Assembly (NCBI RefSeq): GCF_003597395.2
Contig: NC_133771.1
Coordinates: 129,299,683-129,363,682 of the forward strand
Source of the DNA: Chelonoidis abingdonii
Taxonomy: Eukaryota > Chordata > Testudines > Testudinidae
Direction: 5' to 3'
DNA: 64,000 bases
Shown here: in pieces, positions 1 through 11,445 of the stretch
Numbering within the stretch: the first letter of the stretch is position 1
Layout of the letters: every line of letters starts with the position of its first letter
Notes under the pieces: generated by a model
What the model was told of the DNA's origin: nothing
Databases searched by the model: none
Seen by the model: only the letters and a program-made list of their open reading frames with translations
Made by a program: the position numbers and the translations under genes

Positions 1-559
1 AAAGTTTTCTACATTCCTGTGAATTTAATGGAGCCTTTCTATTGCTTCCTAGGTTTCCTGCAATAGGCACACAGGTTCTCATGACAGACACACACATGCC
101 CCACAGCTCTCAGAGTAATGTAGCACAATCTATGTTCAGCAATTTAGATGCAAGTGCCTATTGAGCGAGCTCACACCCCAAAACAAAACACGAGGAATAG
201 TTAATGCAGACAAGCCTGGGCCCTAATTCAATAAATCATCTCTATTCAAGATAGCACTTATACATGTGCTTCAGTGCTGTCCAGAATCAGGCCTCTTGTC
301 TATACCAGGAAAAAAACAACCACTTTTATGCACCAGTGCAACTCAGTCTGTGCTGCTAACAATGCAAGCTGCAGCGTAGACAGAGTACAAACATCTTTAC
401 AATTCTGTCATCTGGCTCTGTTTTCAATTTGTAACTATTATGACTTGGGGCCTCTGTCTGTACAAGTTATGCATTCTAGTTGATATCACAAAGTTATTCT
501 GAAATTATCTGGAAATTACTGTATCATGGAAAGCCTATGTATGCAGACCATACTTGGCA
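1..559. other. No recognised feature
   Basis: Unique-looking AT-rich sequence. I see no coding signal, repeat signature or RNA gene here. Confidence 0.5.
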
Positions 560-980
560 ATCCCTCGATTAGAGGATGATCTCTACCACAGATTTACATA
601 CGGGTCCTGAGATGACTCAGGAGTCCAATCCTGGAACCATGGATCCACCTGCAGTACATACAGACATTTCCTGGTGGGCCAGCTTCGTGCTGGAAAAAAG
701 TTTTTCCTTCCTTCTCTCTCTCTCTCTTTTCAGCTTCAATGGCAAGGGATGGCTTCTCAAAGCGGGCTACTCCCTAATGGAGGATGTGGCACCATTGGGG
801 TCAGTTAGTGGCTTGCTCCTCCCAGGCTGTGATGTCCACATCAGTTTTCTTAAGATACACTTTCAGTGTCTCTTTGTAGTGTTTCCTCTGACCACCATAA
901 GATCTCTGACCATGGGTGAGCTGAGAGTAGAGGCCTTGTTTTGGGAGGGGAGAGTCTGGCATCTGCATGCAATGTCCAGC

Positions 981-2034
981 TGTCATGGTATAATTCCCCA
1001 CCCTGAACCTTAGTGTCCAAAAGATGGGGTACCAGCATGAATTCCTCTGAGCTTGATTACCAGCTTAGAACCTGTAGCGCTGCCACCGACCAGGAATTCC
1101 AGTGCCTGGTACACTCTGGTCCCCCCAAAACCTTGCCTAGGGACCCTCAAGACCCAGACCCTCTGGATCTTACCACAAGGAAAGTAAACCCTCTTCCTCA
1201 CTATTACCTCTCCCAGACTTCCCCTCCCTGGGTTACCCTGGAAGATCACTGTGATTCAGACTCCTTGAATCTTAAACAGAGAGGAAAATGCACCTTCCCC
1301 CCTCCTTCTCTCTCCCCCTCCCAGACTCTCCCTGAGAGAGACAGTAATCCTAACACAGAGAGAAATTAACCTCTCTCTCCCCCTTTCCGCCTTCCTTTCT
1401 CCCCACCAATTCCCTGGTGAATTCCAGACCCCGTCCCCTGGCGTCTCACACCAGAATAAAAAAAAACCAATCAGGTTCTTAAACAAGAAACTTTTAATTA
1501 AAGAAGAGAAAAAACAGTAAAAATTATCTTTGTAAAATTTAAGATGAATTGTTCAGCTATAGACACTTGGGGATACCCTCCCAGCCTAAGTATCAAGTAC
1601 AAATTAAAATCCTTCAGGCAAAAATAAAATTTGAACTCCTTTCAGCCAAATACCACAAATAAACTCCTCCAGCCAAACGCACCAATTAAAACTCCTTCCA
1701 GCCAAATGCACATTTGCAAATAAAGAAAACAAACATAAGCCCTAACTCGCTTGAGTCTACCTAGTACTCACTATTTTGAACTTTAAGAGCCTTATCGAAG
1801 AGATTGGAGCAGAAACTGGTTGCACGTCTTGGTCACTCTCAGAACCCAGAAGAAACAACCAAAAACTAACAGCACACACAGAAACTTCCCTCCCTCAAGA
1901 TTTGAAAGTATCCTGTCCCCTGATTGGTCCTCTGGTCAGGTGACAGCCAGGCTTACTGAACTTGTTAACCCTTTACAATCAAAACAGATATAAAGTACTT
2001 CTGTTCTATTAACTCCTACTATCTGTTTATGACA
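981..2034 (-). mobile_element. Solo LTR of an endogenous retrovirus-type element, copy A
   Basis: On the minus strand the element starts TGTCATAAACAG and ends CATGACA, the expected TG...CA ends. It is flanked by a perfect 5-bp target duplication, CCAGC at 976-980 and 2035-2039. It is 1,054 bp long and has no coding region. It is clearly related to the LTR at 56823-57784 in the opposite orientation: they share the start, a purine-rich block and an ATTAAA-type polyadenylation region. A CCAAT motif lies near the start in the minus sense (about 1919-1925). It sits inside the LINE at 560-3140 and is therefore younger than it. Confidence 0.92.
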
Positions 2035-2577
2035 CCAGCCCAGCAGAGTTGGTGCATAAGGATTGTTGCTTCAATGCTGGTGACATTGGCTTCTGTGAGG
2101 ATGCTGGCATTAGTGCAGCGATCTTCCCACTTGATGTGAAGGATCTTCCAGTGGCATTGCTGAGGTGCTGTCGATAGGCCACACACATCCATAAAGGAGT
2201 ATAGGAATAACAATTGTCTTATAGACCTGAGTCATGGTGTCCACGTTCCGTGAAAATGCATCAGAGCAATTTCTCAAAGAAAGCACTTGCACACTAGATC
2301 CTGTGCTGGATCTCACTGTCAGTTATTCCATTATGAGAAAGATAGCTACTGATGTAGCAAAAGTGTTTGACTGTCTCTGAAGTCTGTCCCTCTATGGTGA
2401 TTTTTGGGGGGTCATGTGCAAGGCCTGAAGCAGGCTGATACAGCACTTTCGTCTTCTCAATATTGAGTGACAGTCCTAGGCTTCTAAAAAATCCAGTGTG
2501 GATTGAAGGTTATTCTCAGTGTGTGTGAGGATAGCACTGTCCTCAGCATACTGAAGATCAGTAAAGGATGCCCTGAG

Positions 2578-2880
2578 CAGGGCCGCCCAGACGGGGGGCC
2601 AATGGGGCAATTTTTCCTGGGCCCCGCAGAGGCCCCCATGAGAGTTTTTCTGGGCCCCTGGAGTGAGGTCCTTCACTCGCTCTGGGGGCCCTGGAAAATT
2701 CTCGCAGGGCCCAGGCCCCCGAAGCTTCTTCTGCTCTGGGTCTTCAGTGGCAATTTGGCGGCAGGGGGTCCTTCCTCCCCAGGACCCGCCACCAAAGTGC
2801 CGGGTCTTCAGCGGCAATTTGGCCGCAGGGGCCCCCGCCATGGAAGACCCCAGGCCCCCTGAATCCTCTGGGCGGCCCTG
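2578..2880. mobile_element. Non-autonomous hAT element, 303 bp
   Basis: The ends are perfect 14-bp terminal inverted repeats (CAGGGCCGCCCAGA at the left, its complement at the right). They are flanked by a perfect 8-bp target duplication, GCCCTGAG, at 2570-2577 and 2881-2888. Eight-base duplications are the hAT signature. The interior is GC-rich and non-coding; the open frames across it are chance. It sits inside the RT region of the LINE at 560-3140. Confidence 0.93.
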
Positions 2881-3331
2881 GCCCTGAGGACTTTATACTT
2901 TGAGCAGAGACATCAAAGATTAAAAAGCCATCCAGCTATTCTGTATTGAATGTCAGCTCCATTGAGGAGGTGGTCTTTAACGACGATCAAAATGACTGCT
3001 ACATAGATGGAGAATAGGGATGAGGCATTAAGGCAGCCTTGCTTAACCCCAGTTTTGATGAGAAAAGGGTTCATATGCAAACAATCATTGTAGAGAGGAC
3101 CTACAGTAGGAACACACCAGACTGGGGACAATGGATAGTGCTTATCTTTAACAACTATGCTTTGACTGCATAATAGTTATGTTAAAGAGTAACTGCATCA
3201 TAGGGGAAGCCTGTTTTATTGTACCACTTTGAGGGGACCTGTTTTCTTGAGTAACTGGAAAGATAACAAAATACAGAACAAAGAATCGAAGATGCTAGTA
3301 GGGAGAGGTATGTAAGCAGACACAGAGCCTC

Positions 3332-4085
3332 TGTCAAGGCTGATTCCCCGCTCTGCACTTCGAGTGCAGAAGGTGGGAGTCTGCAAGGATTCTAAAAATT
3401 AATACTTGTCACTCCAGGCTTGTATTAAACTTCTAAGGCTACCGCTTTTATCTGACCTTGGATTGGTAGATGCTGCCACTATTCAAGTGCAAAAACCCCT
3501 TTTGGAACCCAGGAAAGGGCACTTGGGAATTCCTTCCTGTGGGGTACTTTCACAAGCCCTTTCACTCCCACTCCAGGGAAGAGCTGAGAAAGAAAACAAA
3601 GGAAATCAGCTGTTGCCACCAGTTAATTAAACAACATGTACGCAAGCCTCTTGGGGACACAAATTCAATCCTGTTCTTAAAAAAAATAAATTTTATTAAA
3701 AAGAAAGAAAATACATCTGGAACTTAGACTTTTTGCTAGGTTAAATAAAACATTTACAAGGATTAAGCATGAAGGTTACATCAAAACAAAAGCACCTGGG
3801 GAAGAGTCCACAAGCCATAAAGAAATAAAAGAGATAAAACTAATAGTGTCTTTCTACACATTTCTACTTACATATCTGAGGTTTCAAATGAGTAGTTTCA
3901 ACGTATGATCTGATGATTTTCATACCTGGCCCAAAGCTTTTTACAGTGTAGTCCCAGCCCTGTCTCTGCTCTGTCCTCTCTCTCCAGAGAACAGACAGAC
4001 AGACAAAGGGGAAATTTTCCCTCCAATTTAAAAAAGTTCTAGCCTTCCCATTGGCTCTTTTGGTCAGGTGCCCACTCCCTTGATT
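3332..4085 (-). mobile_element. Retroviral-type LTR, 5' truncated
   Basis: On the minus strand there is a CCAAT-bearing promoter-proximal part (GCCAATGGG near 4050), then a downstream AATAAAA polyadenylation signal in a T-rich block near 3690. The 3' end is ...TTGACA at 3332. It resembles the LTR copies at 981-2034 and 56823-57784 in layout but is a different subfamily. The 5' side stops abruptly at about 4085, next to a gypsy gag relic, so no target duplication can be recognised. Subfamily assignment is from memory. Confidence 0.75.
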
Positions 4086-4089
4086 TGAA

Positions 4090-4800
4090 TTGTACTTAGC
4101 AGCCATAGAGGCAGGGGAGAAAAATGATAAAGTGAAATGTTTAATCTTTTTGCATGTTGTTGGGGAGGAAGCATTGGATATTTATAACAACTTAAAGTTT
4201 GAAGGCGAAAGCATGAAGTTTAGGAAAAGCCCGAATAAATATGAGGAACATTGCATGCCAAAAAAGAATGAAACCTTTGAGAAAGACAGTTTTTTTACAT
4301 GCATGCAAAAAACTGATCACACTATAGAGCAATGTGTCACAGAATTAAGGAAACTCAGTAAAACCTGTGACTTTGGTGAGCTGACAGAGTCTCTGGTCAG
4401 AGATAGAATCATTTGTGGCCTTAAAGAAAATGTGTTAAGAGAGAGACTGTTACACGAAGCTTCAGGAAAAGCTCTTCAAATATGCAGGGCAGCAGAAACT
4501 GAATGCAAAAGCCAAAGATCTGAATCCACCAGAAGGGGTTATCCATGTACTAAGTGTAAAAGAATGTAGGCAGAATAGGTCAAAGCAAGAAGAGTGGAGC
4601 CACTCACTCTGAAAACTACTGGTAGGGGGAAGACTGGGTACGGATGGTCATGTGGAAGGTGTGGATCACAGCATGACCCCAAACAGTATGTTGCTTTTGG
4701 GAAACTGTCAGAAATGTGGGGAAAATAATCATTTTGCAAAATGCTGGAGATCCCAAATGCAGAAAAGTCAAGTGCATTCAGTTAAAGACAATCTGATCTT
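4090..4800 (+). pseudogene. Ty3/gypsy-type retrotransposon gag relic
   Basis: A 159-codon stretch without stops (4090-4569) reads like the capsid part of a Metaviridae gag: GEEALDIYN, then PKKNET, then a region with SLVRDRIICG and RAAE. A nucleocapsid part follows at about 4640-4775, with two CCHC-type zinc knuckles in different frames. In the first the last cysteine has become tyrosine (CGRCGSQHDPKQY); in the second it has become tryptophan (CQKCGENNHFAKCW). There is a stop at 4567-4569 and a one-base shift between the knuckles. No protease, RT or integrase follows. It is a decayed fragment directly next to a truncated LTR of another family. Confidence 0.8.
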
Positions 4801-5982
4801 TATGTTTGTAGAAGATTATAATTTAGACATGCTCCCATATAAACGACAGTATCATGAACATAGGAATTTGAAGATGTACCATGGAGGTGGGGGTTGGAAT
4901 CACAGCATGGTTGTGTGCAGCAGTTCACCAGAGATGCTCTCCGGTTTGTTTTATTCATTTCTCATTCACTGGTTTGTTATTTAGTGAACCCCAAGAGCGC
5001 TACAGGCCTGGCATTAGAGTGCAGCTTCAGTGGAAACATTTGCAACTGTTTTCCCCCCTTGTACCAGTGCTGCTCCATTGGTGTTGACAATGGTGGATAC
5101 TATGGAATAGAAAAAGCGCTGCCATATTGTTTAAATCTGCTCTGAGCAGATGTGTGTGACACACTGGTAAAACCACCAGCAGCCAGTCAATACCATCACA
5201 CCATTCTTGCTAGCACCAACATCAGTGCACTATTGTTACAACACTGGTGGGAGATTTATAAAATAAAGTTCAAAGTAGGCAAGCCCTGTGCTGACTTTCT
5301 GCCTGATTCCCCACTGGTTACTCCAGATTTGTGCTAGTGTATCTCTGTTGGTTTCAACAGACTAACACACTGATTAATCAGGCCTTTGGATTTGAGGTAA
5401 GCAGATGTGTTCCAGTGTCTGATGAAATCTTGCTTTCAAAATGAATGCAGATTGGCTTGTACCTGAGGACTGTCGTGTGGATTAAAAACTGACTGAAGGG
5501 TGGTAAGAACAATGGGTAAGGATTAACTGCAAAGTATCAAACTAGAGGGAGGTGTCTAGTTGGAAACAGAGGAATGTGTTAGGCCCATTTTTAGACCCCA
5601 ATCTTGCATTGGGGTCTGCAGGATTGGGGCGTTATTTAGTCTTTTAATTAATGCTCTAGAAGAGGCTCCTTGGTTCCTTTCTGTGTAGAATTATTTCTTG
5701 TTTCATATGTTCTCAGACAAAGAAAAAGCCAAAGCCAGATGTTCTGGCTTGGTATTTAATGGCTCTTGCTATTGCTACTAGAAGGGGCATGTGTTCAAGG
5801 AATAGTTTTTCTGTGCAATATCTATTTAAAAGGATGTGCCAGTTGCTTTGGACAAGTAAATTTGATGGATGTAATCAGTACGCAATTCTGTAGTTTTAAC
5901 TGAAATGGTATTTAAATGGTCATTAGGCTTAGAAAGTAACACACTGTTAAGATGGATGGAGGAAGTTAGGACCTCTCTTGGG
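4801..5982. other. No recognised feature
   Basis: No clear repeat ends, motifs or coding signal. Short open frames at 4880-5337 show no family resemblance. Confidence 0.4.
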
Positions 5983-6060
5983 GCCTGATCCAAAGCCCAG
6001 TCATAGAAATAAGTGGTTATGTTTCCATTTACTATAATAGGCTTTGGGTCAGGCCTTCAA
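5983..6060. repeat. Short palindromic interspersed repeat
   Basis: The left arm GGGCCTGATCCAAAGCC and right arm GGCTTTGGGTCAGGCC are nearly complementary around a short spacer. Similar units occur at 22110-22200, 32640-32715, 43386-43462 and 61741-61800. It is common in sauropsid genomes (from memory). Confidence 0.7.
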
Positions 6061-8039
6061 TGCTTTGTTTCTGTCTGCTTGGCTGTAGAATCAAGCAAAT
6101 AACCTGTGTATCAATTGTATTGGGAAGCTTATTCTCATATCCAGAAGTACTAAAAATCCGTTCTAAAAAAATCTGAACAAAATCTGCGATTTCCACAGAG
6201 TTTGCTGCAGTCCATATTTTATTTTCTGCTTGTTACAGAGACAAACCTCCAGCATTTTATACAGAGTTGGGAATAAACATTGCCTTGATTTTCCAGAATC
6301 AGTTGCTACTACAGTGTGTTGTTTACTTATCCTCTTGGAAAAACTGGTTGTGTAAGGAAAGTGGACCCAAGACCTTTTCTTTTATTTTTTTTTGGTATGA
6401 GGCAAGGGCATAAATTATCTGCTAGCTATAGCTTCAGAGATACTAGTGGAAGATGTGGATATCCTGAGAAAGATCCTCAAGCAGAGGAAATAAATGCTAA
6501 TTGCTCTGAGATCTGGCAGGAGTTACCTCAAAATTTCTCTGTAATGCCATTTTGTTCCATCAGATAAAATAGTTACCATGAAATCTCATGGTAAATTATG
6601 GTATTTTCTATGATGATTGTGCAACAATGCTGTATTTTCACTGAATGCAAAAAATATAATACTTCTGGGCCTGATTCAAAGCTAATGAAACACACAGGAG
6701 GCTTTCCATCAGTTTTAATAGGAGTTGGACTGCACACTAAATGAGCTAAAGTGAGAAGAGGAGAGTTCCTAGAGTAGATATTTTTGTTTTTCTTTAGCTC
6801 TGCAAAAGTTCCTCTAGGGGTCTATCTTGTGTTCTGTGTGAAATTGTCACAGAGTGGCTGGCCTGATTAAGGAAAGATGAGCCCAGCCTCACCTGTGATA
6901 CACAGCTCACCTCCCCAGTAGGGAGACTGAAGAATGTCACATGACAGGTGGGTCATGTGACTAAATCAGGCCTTTGAAGTATAGGTAAGCGAGGCAATAG
7001 AAGGCGGAGGAGGCATTGAATTCTCTCCTGGGGGAGAAAGAAAACCCCAGGAAGCCCTGCAAGTTGCTGCTTAGTAGAGGATGTTGTGTTGCATGACTAT
7101 TCAGGATTTTGAGTAGGGATCCCACCTTTGAAATGCCAAAAAACCAGTACTCTCCCCACTCCCCCAAGGCAAGCCTGCCGCAACTTCAACACTCAACCAC
7201 AAGGCAACTCTGCAACTTCCCCTGAACAGTATCTAGAGAGATTACAGATATAGATAAGATTGAGAACATCATTTTCTTACCTTGGTGGTGTTTCTCCAAG
7301 GTACTTTGTTTGTGTTCGTCTTCACTGAGATTGGGCAAAAACCAACTGCATTGAGTCTATATTTTAATTATATACTTGAATGGGAATATTTTGGAACTTC
7401 ATACATAAAGAAAATCCATTGATCCTACTTCTTGAATTTGTATTTGCCATTTGCAGCAATTTCTTGTTTTTAATGGCAATATCATAGCACCTTTAGCTGG
7501 ACACAAACTTTTTACATTAGATATCCCAGTGTAGTGATAATAATGCAAATCTTTAGGCCCACGTAAAAGAACCCTAGCAGATTAAATTATTTTTCTGGCA
7601 GCTGACAAATCCATAAAAAAAACTGGCTAGACCAGTCAAATACCTGTCAGGTGGTAACCCTAATTCTGAGGGACCTGGTTAGAAGTTCAGGTCCCCCCAA
7701 GGGAGTCTTGTTTTTATTTTGAACTTCATGCTAATAACCCAGCCCCAAGAAGGGGTATCATTGGACAGAGGAAAGCCCTTGTGGGGTTATAGAGGAGTCC
7801 AAGAGGGAAAATTGAGGCAGCAGCGAGCGTGAGCACAGAGCAGGTAGGATGTCTCTGCTAGAGGGAGACATATTTCAAGCTGCAGTAGAAAGGACTGCTC
7901 ATCCCACCCTAACAAATACATATCAACCAGATAATAAAGTAAACCCACACATCTCCAATCTTCTGACCACCCACTCCCCAAAAGCCGAAGGAGTAAAAAC
8001 ACAGCTTGCAGTACTGTCAAAAGGCTAACAAATCCAGAC
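6061..8039. other. No firmly recognised feature
   Basis: Nothing with diagnostic ends. The part at 7680-8039 may be the continuation of the old repeat that starts at 8040, but I cannot support this. Confidence 0.4.
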
Positions 8040-8984
8040 TACTGCAGATCCGAGTAGGAGGATAGGAAGTGAATTCCAAAGATGGGGAGCCATGCTTTGC
8101 TAGCAGCTTCCTCCTGTTCATAGCAAGGGAGCTCCAGCTCAAACACATCAGCTGATTGCCACTGTCGCAATATGTCATGGGAGGAAAGGCAGTCCGTCAA
8201 GTAACCAGGTCCCAAACCTGTCAGGGACTGATAGGGTCAAAGCAACTCCTTAAATTCCACCCAGAAATGTATTAGGAACTGAAGCAATGATACAATTTGA
8301 TCCCACCATGAAAGTCTGCTTAAAAAGTGTACCTCAGCATTCTGTGTTAGTTGTTTCCAAATGGTTTCAGTCTAGAGATTATTGCAGCATTTTACTCTGC
8401 AGATGAGAGAGGCAAGGATAATTGGGGCAAGGCCTGCAATAGAAGAGAAGGGCTATGCTTTGCTCATTTTATTCAGACCAAAAAAGTGTTGCTGGCTAAA
8501 GACAGAACGTTCAGGAACAGCCTAGGATCTAACAACACACCTAAGTCCCCTCCCCACCACACACCTTTGTTACAAATGGCAGTTGTACTCCCTCAGTGAG
8601 CAGCATTGATTGACATTCTGCCAAAACTTCTTTCAGCTTTCTGTCAACCCACCAAAATTCCCTCAATAGTTTCTGGATTACTTTGCAGCCAGCTAGCTCT
8701 CATTCAAGCCTCAGGTTCAGCTGGACACTGGGCAAGTCATTCCACTGCTCCAGCAGGGTGACAGCATACTGAATAAATCGCAGCCCATATCTCCTCACTA
8801 ACTGCCCATGAGGTCTCATATGTATGTTCAGCAGGATGAATGACCATATAGACCACCATCACACCTTTCAGGAAAGGCCTAGGTGCAGAGGAGCAATTGC
8901 TAATAACTACTCTTTGAGTTGTCCCAGAGAAACAAGTGAGATCTCAAAGAATCACAATGGCCACTTTCACTTAGTCCTCTGCTA
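8040..8984 (+). repeat. Ancient LINE-like interspersed repeat, copy 1
   Basis: It shares ordered blocks with 55240-56400 in the same orientation: a segment around TTCTGTGTTAGTTG...TTTCCAAATGG (8340) and a CAGCTAGCTCTC-type block near 8690 that precedes a segment with CACTGGG. The two copies are too diverged and broken to code. I believe this is an old L2/CR1-like or otherwise unclassified amniote repeat, with the LINE coding strand on the minus side. The class is uncertain. Confidence 0.5.
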
Positions 8985-9065
8985 GCAGAAGATAATCAGA
9001 TAACAGAGCCAGTTTCTGTCCCATATCCAGACAGAAACTGGCTCTGTTATCTGATTATCTTCTGC
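8985..9065. repeat. Perfect 36-bp inverted repeat with 9-nt loop
   Basis: 8985-9020 and 9030-9065 are exact reverse complements over 36 bases, separated by CCATATCCA. The similarity stops sharply at both outer edges. The surroundings are a decayed old repeat, so perfect pairing is unexpected. It could be a recent template-switch (snap-back) duplication, a microRNA-like hairpin, or an assembly artefact. Confidence 0.95.
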
Positions 9066-10479
9066 CTGGGGAAATCTAAGGACTCAAGAAGTTACCAGTA
9101 GCCCCACCAGTGACTGCCTCCAAAAATGGGAGATTGCTTTTGAGGCAACAGCTAGCTGGACTGTCAGCCTCACGAGTTGGTTTCTCAAGCATTGCCTTTA
9201 TGAAAACTTCAAGAACCATTATCATTCTTTCTTCCAAGCATGTACACCAGGAACAGGGGTGGTAGTGAGAACATAGCCATTTAGGGTATACTCAATGGTA
9301 TATTTAATTGTTGTATGCCACTCGAATACCACAGCGATAAGTATGGATAAGTGTAGGAAACTCTAATATTTATAGGTCCATTGAACTGAAGCATCTCTCT
9401 CACACCTATTTCAAACTTTCATGCTTATTACAATTTTCTCTCTACGTATAAAAATGACTGCTAATAACAGAAGCATTCAAGTTGTAACTACACCCTCTTT
9501 TGAAGGCAGCTGTGATCTCATTCTCAGCACTAGTATTATGCCATTGCTAAGGCAGGGCAGGAAGAGGGCTGTAAGAAGGGATGAGCACAGAAAATGGCAA
9601 TTGACTATTTTTTTAAGAAGAGGTGGATCCCTGCTTGCTGCCACTGAACCAATATTAAATTAGGTTTTCCAAGAAACAAGGTTCATATATAATTTACAAT
9701 ACATGAATCCTACATATGAAAACAAAACTTGTCATGTCTGCTCAGCTCATTGATCGCTCTAATATCCTGACTGCAGATGTCACCAATATTGGAATCTTTA
9801 GAAGATGAACTCTTCCTGTATTGCACCTAACCACTTGCTCAGTGCTATACGAAGGTGAAATTTCCTTCCTGATCACCTGCTATGATCAGTTCATGTCCCG
9901 AAGCATGAGATTTGATCATCCTTAACATTACTTCTATAAATACTACTTTCTTAACCTAAGATAATCTCTAAACATCTTACCCTGCAGTTCTTGTTTTAGG
10001 TTGGTTTGCAGCTGATGCTAAAACCACAAACAGCAATTTGGACACCAGCCTCAGAGGTGGGTGTAATTAGATTTTAAGTGTGTATCTTTTTAGTAGAATA
10101 AATAATAGCTGACTTTTACATTAATATAACACTAAAAGCAGCATTTTTTTTATCATCCTCTGATTTGTTGTACCAATAAAATACCACCCATACAGATGAC
10201 TGAACACTGCAGTTAAGAGTTTTAACAAGTTCCCCCCACTCCCATCTTATTCTCAACCCAGCTTATCTGAGACCTCCTAAGTGATACATTTTAAGGAACA
10301 GACTTTGATGTATTATCTGTCATGGGGTTTGAACCCACTGTCATCAGGGAGAGAGCTGCTATTAACGGATGAAGATGTCAAACTATGTTACAGGAGTAGC
10401 CGTGACTGCATATTTATCACAGTGTCCCTCACAAACCAAAACATTTCACTGTTTATTCACAGTGAAGACAGTTAATTAA
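9066..10479. other. No recognised feature
   Basis: AT-rich unique-looking sequence; no motif or repeat that I can support. Confidence 0.4.
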
Positions 10480-10760
10480 TGACTAGGCCTAATCAGGCTG
10501 TTTTATTATTTACAGGAATTCCAGCATGGCTTAGCTCAACTGACATGCAAACAAACCATCCTCGGACTGCTTTAATTAATAATTCTGAACCAGGCTCAGA
10601 GACTGGCACTGTCAAGTAGCTTTTTGGTGATTTACAACACCTCCGCTGCCATGTCCACATCCCTTGCATGCAAATGAGCAGCCACCCCTGCAAATCCGTC
10701 ATTTTGAAATCCAATGTGCTGTCTTATAGATTACAGGAATGCCCTTATCTTTGCACATGA
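10480..10760. promoter_or_regulatory. Candidate conserved non-coding (enhancer-like) element
   Basis: A non-repetitive stretch with several developmental factor site types close together. There is an exact octamer ATGCAAAT (about 10671), an ATGCAAAC variant next to a forkhead-like CAAACAAACC (about 10540), and homeodomain-type TTAATTAAT (about 10570). Such clustering in repeat-free DNA is typical of vertebrate conserved non-coding elements, but without an alignment this is only a suggestion. Confidence 0.2.
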
Positions 10761-11187
10761 CTTAATGGAGACAAATGCTTGAGCTGGGCAAGTTCCTGGG
10801 GTCTTTCATGGATACAGACCTACAAAGGGCATCATTTCAGAAACATTCAAGGGGAAGCGAAAGAGCCGGGACAAGCCCTTTATTGCAGACAGCACCACTG
10901 GTGTTTCACCATCCTTCCGTCTTATTTTGTGTTGCCACCTCCAAAATAGGGCTGATTGGCTCACTGCTTTGCACTTTGCTGTGGTATTGATACCTGTAGT
11001 AGGGGGCACCTGTGTTAAATGAGTGTAAAATGGTACCAGGTCAGCAGGCTAGGTGGTGTAAATAATAACCTACAGTACCAGGCTGGAAAGAATCCAATCC
11101 CACGTAGTTTAAAGGGAGGTAAGAAGCACATATTCTTCCTCAGAACTGGCAGGGGAGAGCTGCAGAATGTTGCAAATGGGAATGAAT
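10761..11187. other. No recognised feature
   Basis: Nothing diagnostic seen. Confidence 0.4.
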
Positions 11188-11445
11188 AGTAGTAGTTTGC
11201 ATTTCTGAAGCTCCTTCCATCTAAGGAAAGATTTCAAAGCACTTTACAAGCATTAATGAATTAAATCTCAACACCTCTGTGAATTAGATTTTATTATCTG
11301 TTTTACGCATGGGGAAGTGGAGGGAAAGAAGTTAAATGATTTGCCCAGGGTCAATCAAGAAGTCATCGCTACAACCAGGAATAGGACTCAGACTTCTTGT
11401 CTTCCAGGCTTAGGCTTTACCCAGAAGGCCGTTCTCTCTTGGAAA
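11188..11445 (-). repeat. MIR-type tRNA-derived SINE
   Basis: Read on the minus strand it has the SINE order. A B-box-like GTCCTATTCCTGG comes first, then GACCCTGGGCAAATCATTTAAC, a TTCCCCATGCGTAAAACAG block and the tail TGTAAAGTGCTTTGAAATC. The 5' tRNA head is partial. Diverged and inactive. Confidence 0.8.

Larger units (their letters stand above)
560..3140 (-). mobile_element. Degenerate LINE (non-LTR retrotransposon), RT to C-terminus
   Basis: Minus-strand frames carry reverse transcriptase motifs of a non-LTR retrotransposon. A GVKQGC block followed by LFSIY lies near 3020-3065, and the catalytic box reads YAED instead of YADD near 2540-2570. A late RT/thumb segment (IVIPILLYGC, then WEDRCTNASIL) lies at 2080-2215. 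The C-terminal basic segment (GQRSYGGQRKHYKETLK) lies near 860-930. Several frameshifts and stops make it a fossil. It is interrupted by an LTR at 981-2034 and a hAT element at 2578-2880; with those removed, the reading order is colinear. The clade is uncertain (not CR1). The N-terminal endonuclease half is missing. Both ends are approximate. Confidence 0.85.

Noticed and set aside
4652..4984. Separate zinc-finger gene
   Set aside because: The CCHC motif is the second knuckle of the gypsy gag relic upstream, shifted by one base; the rest of the frame has no family resemblance.
11188..11445. Functional tRNA gene from the B-box-like motif
   Set aside because: The box is degenerate and sits in a MIR-type SINE; no cloverleaf can be drawn.
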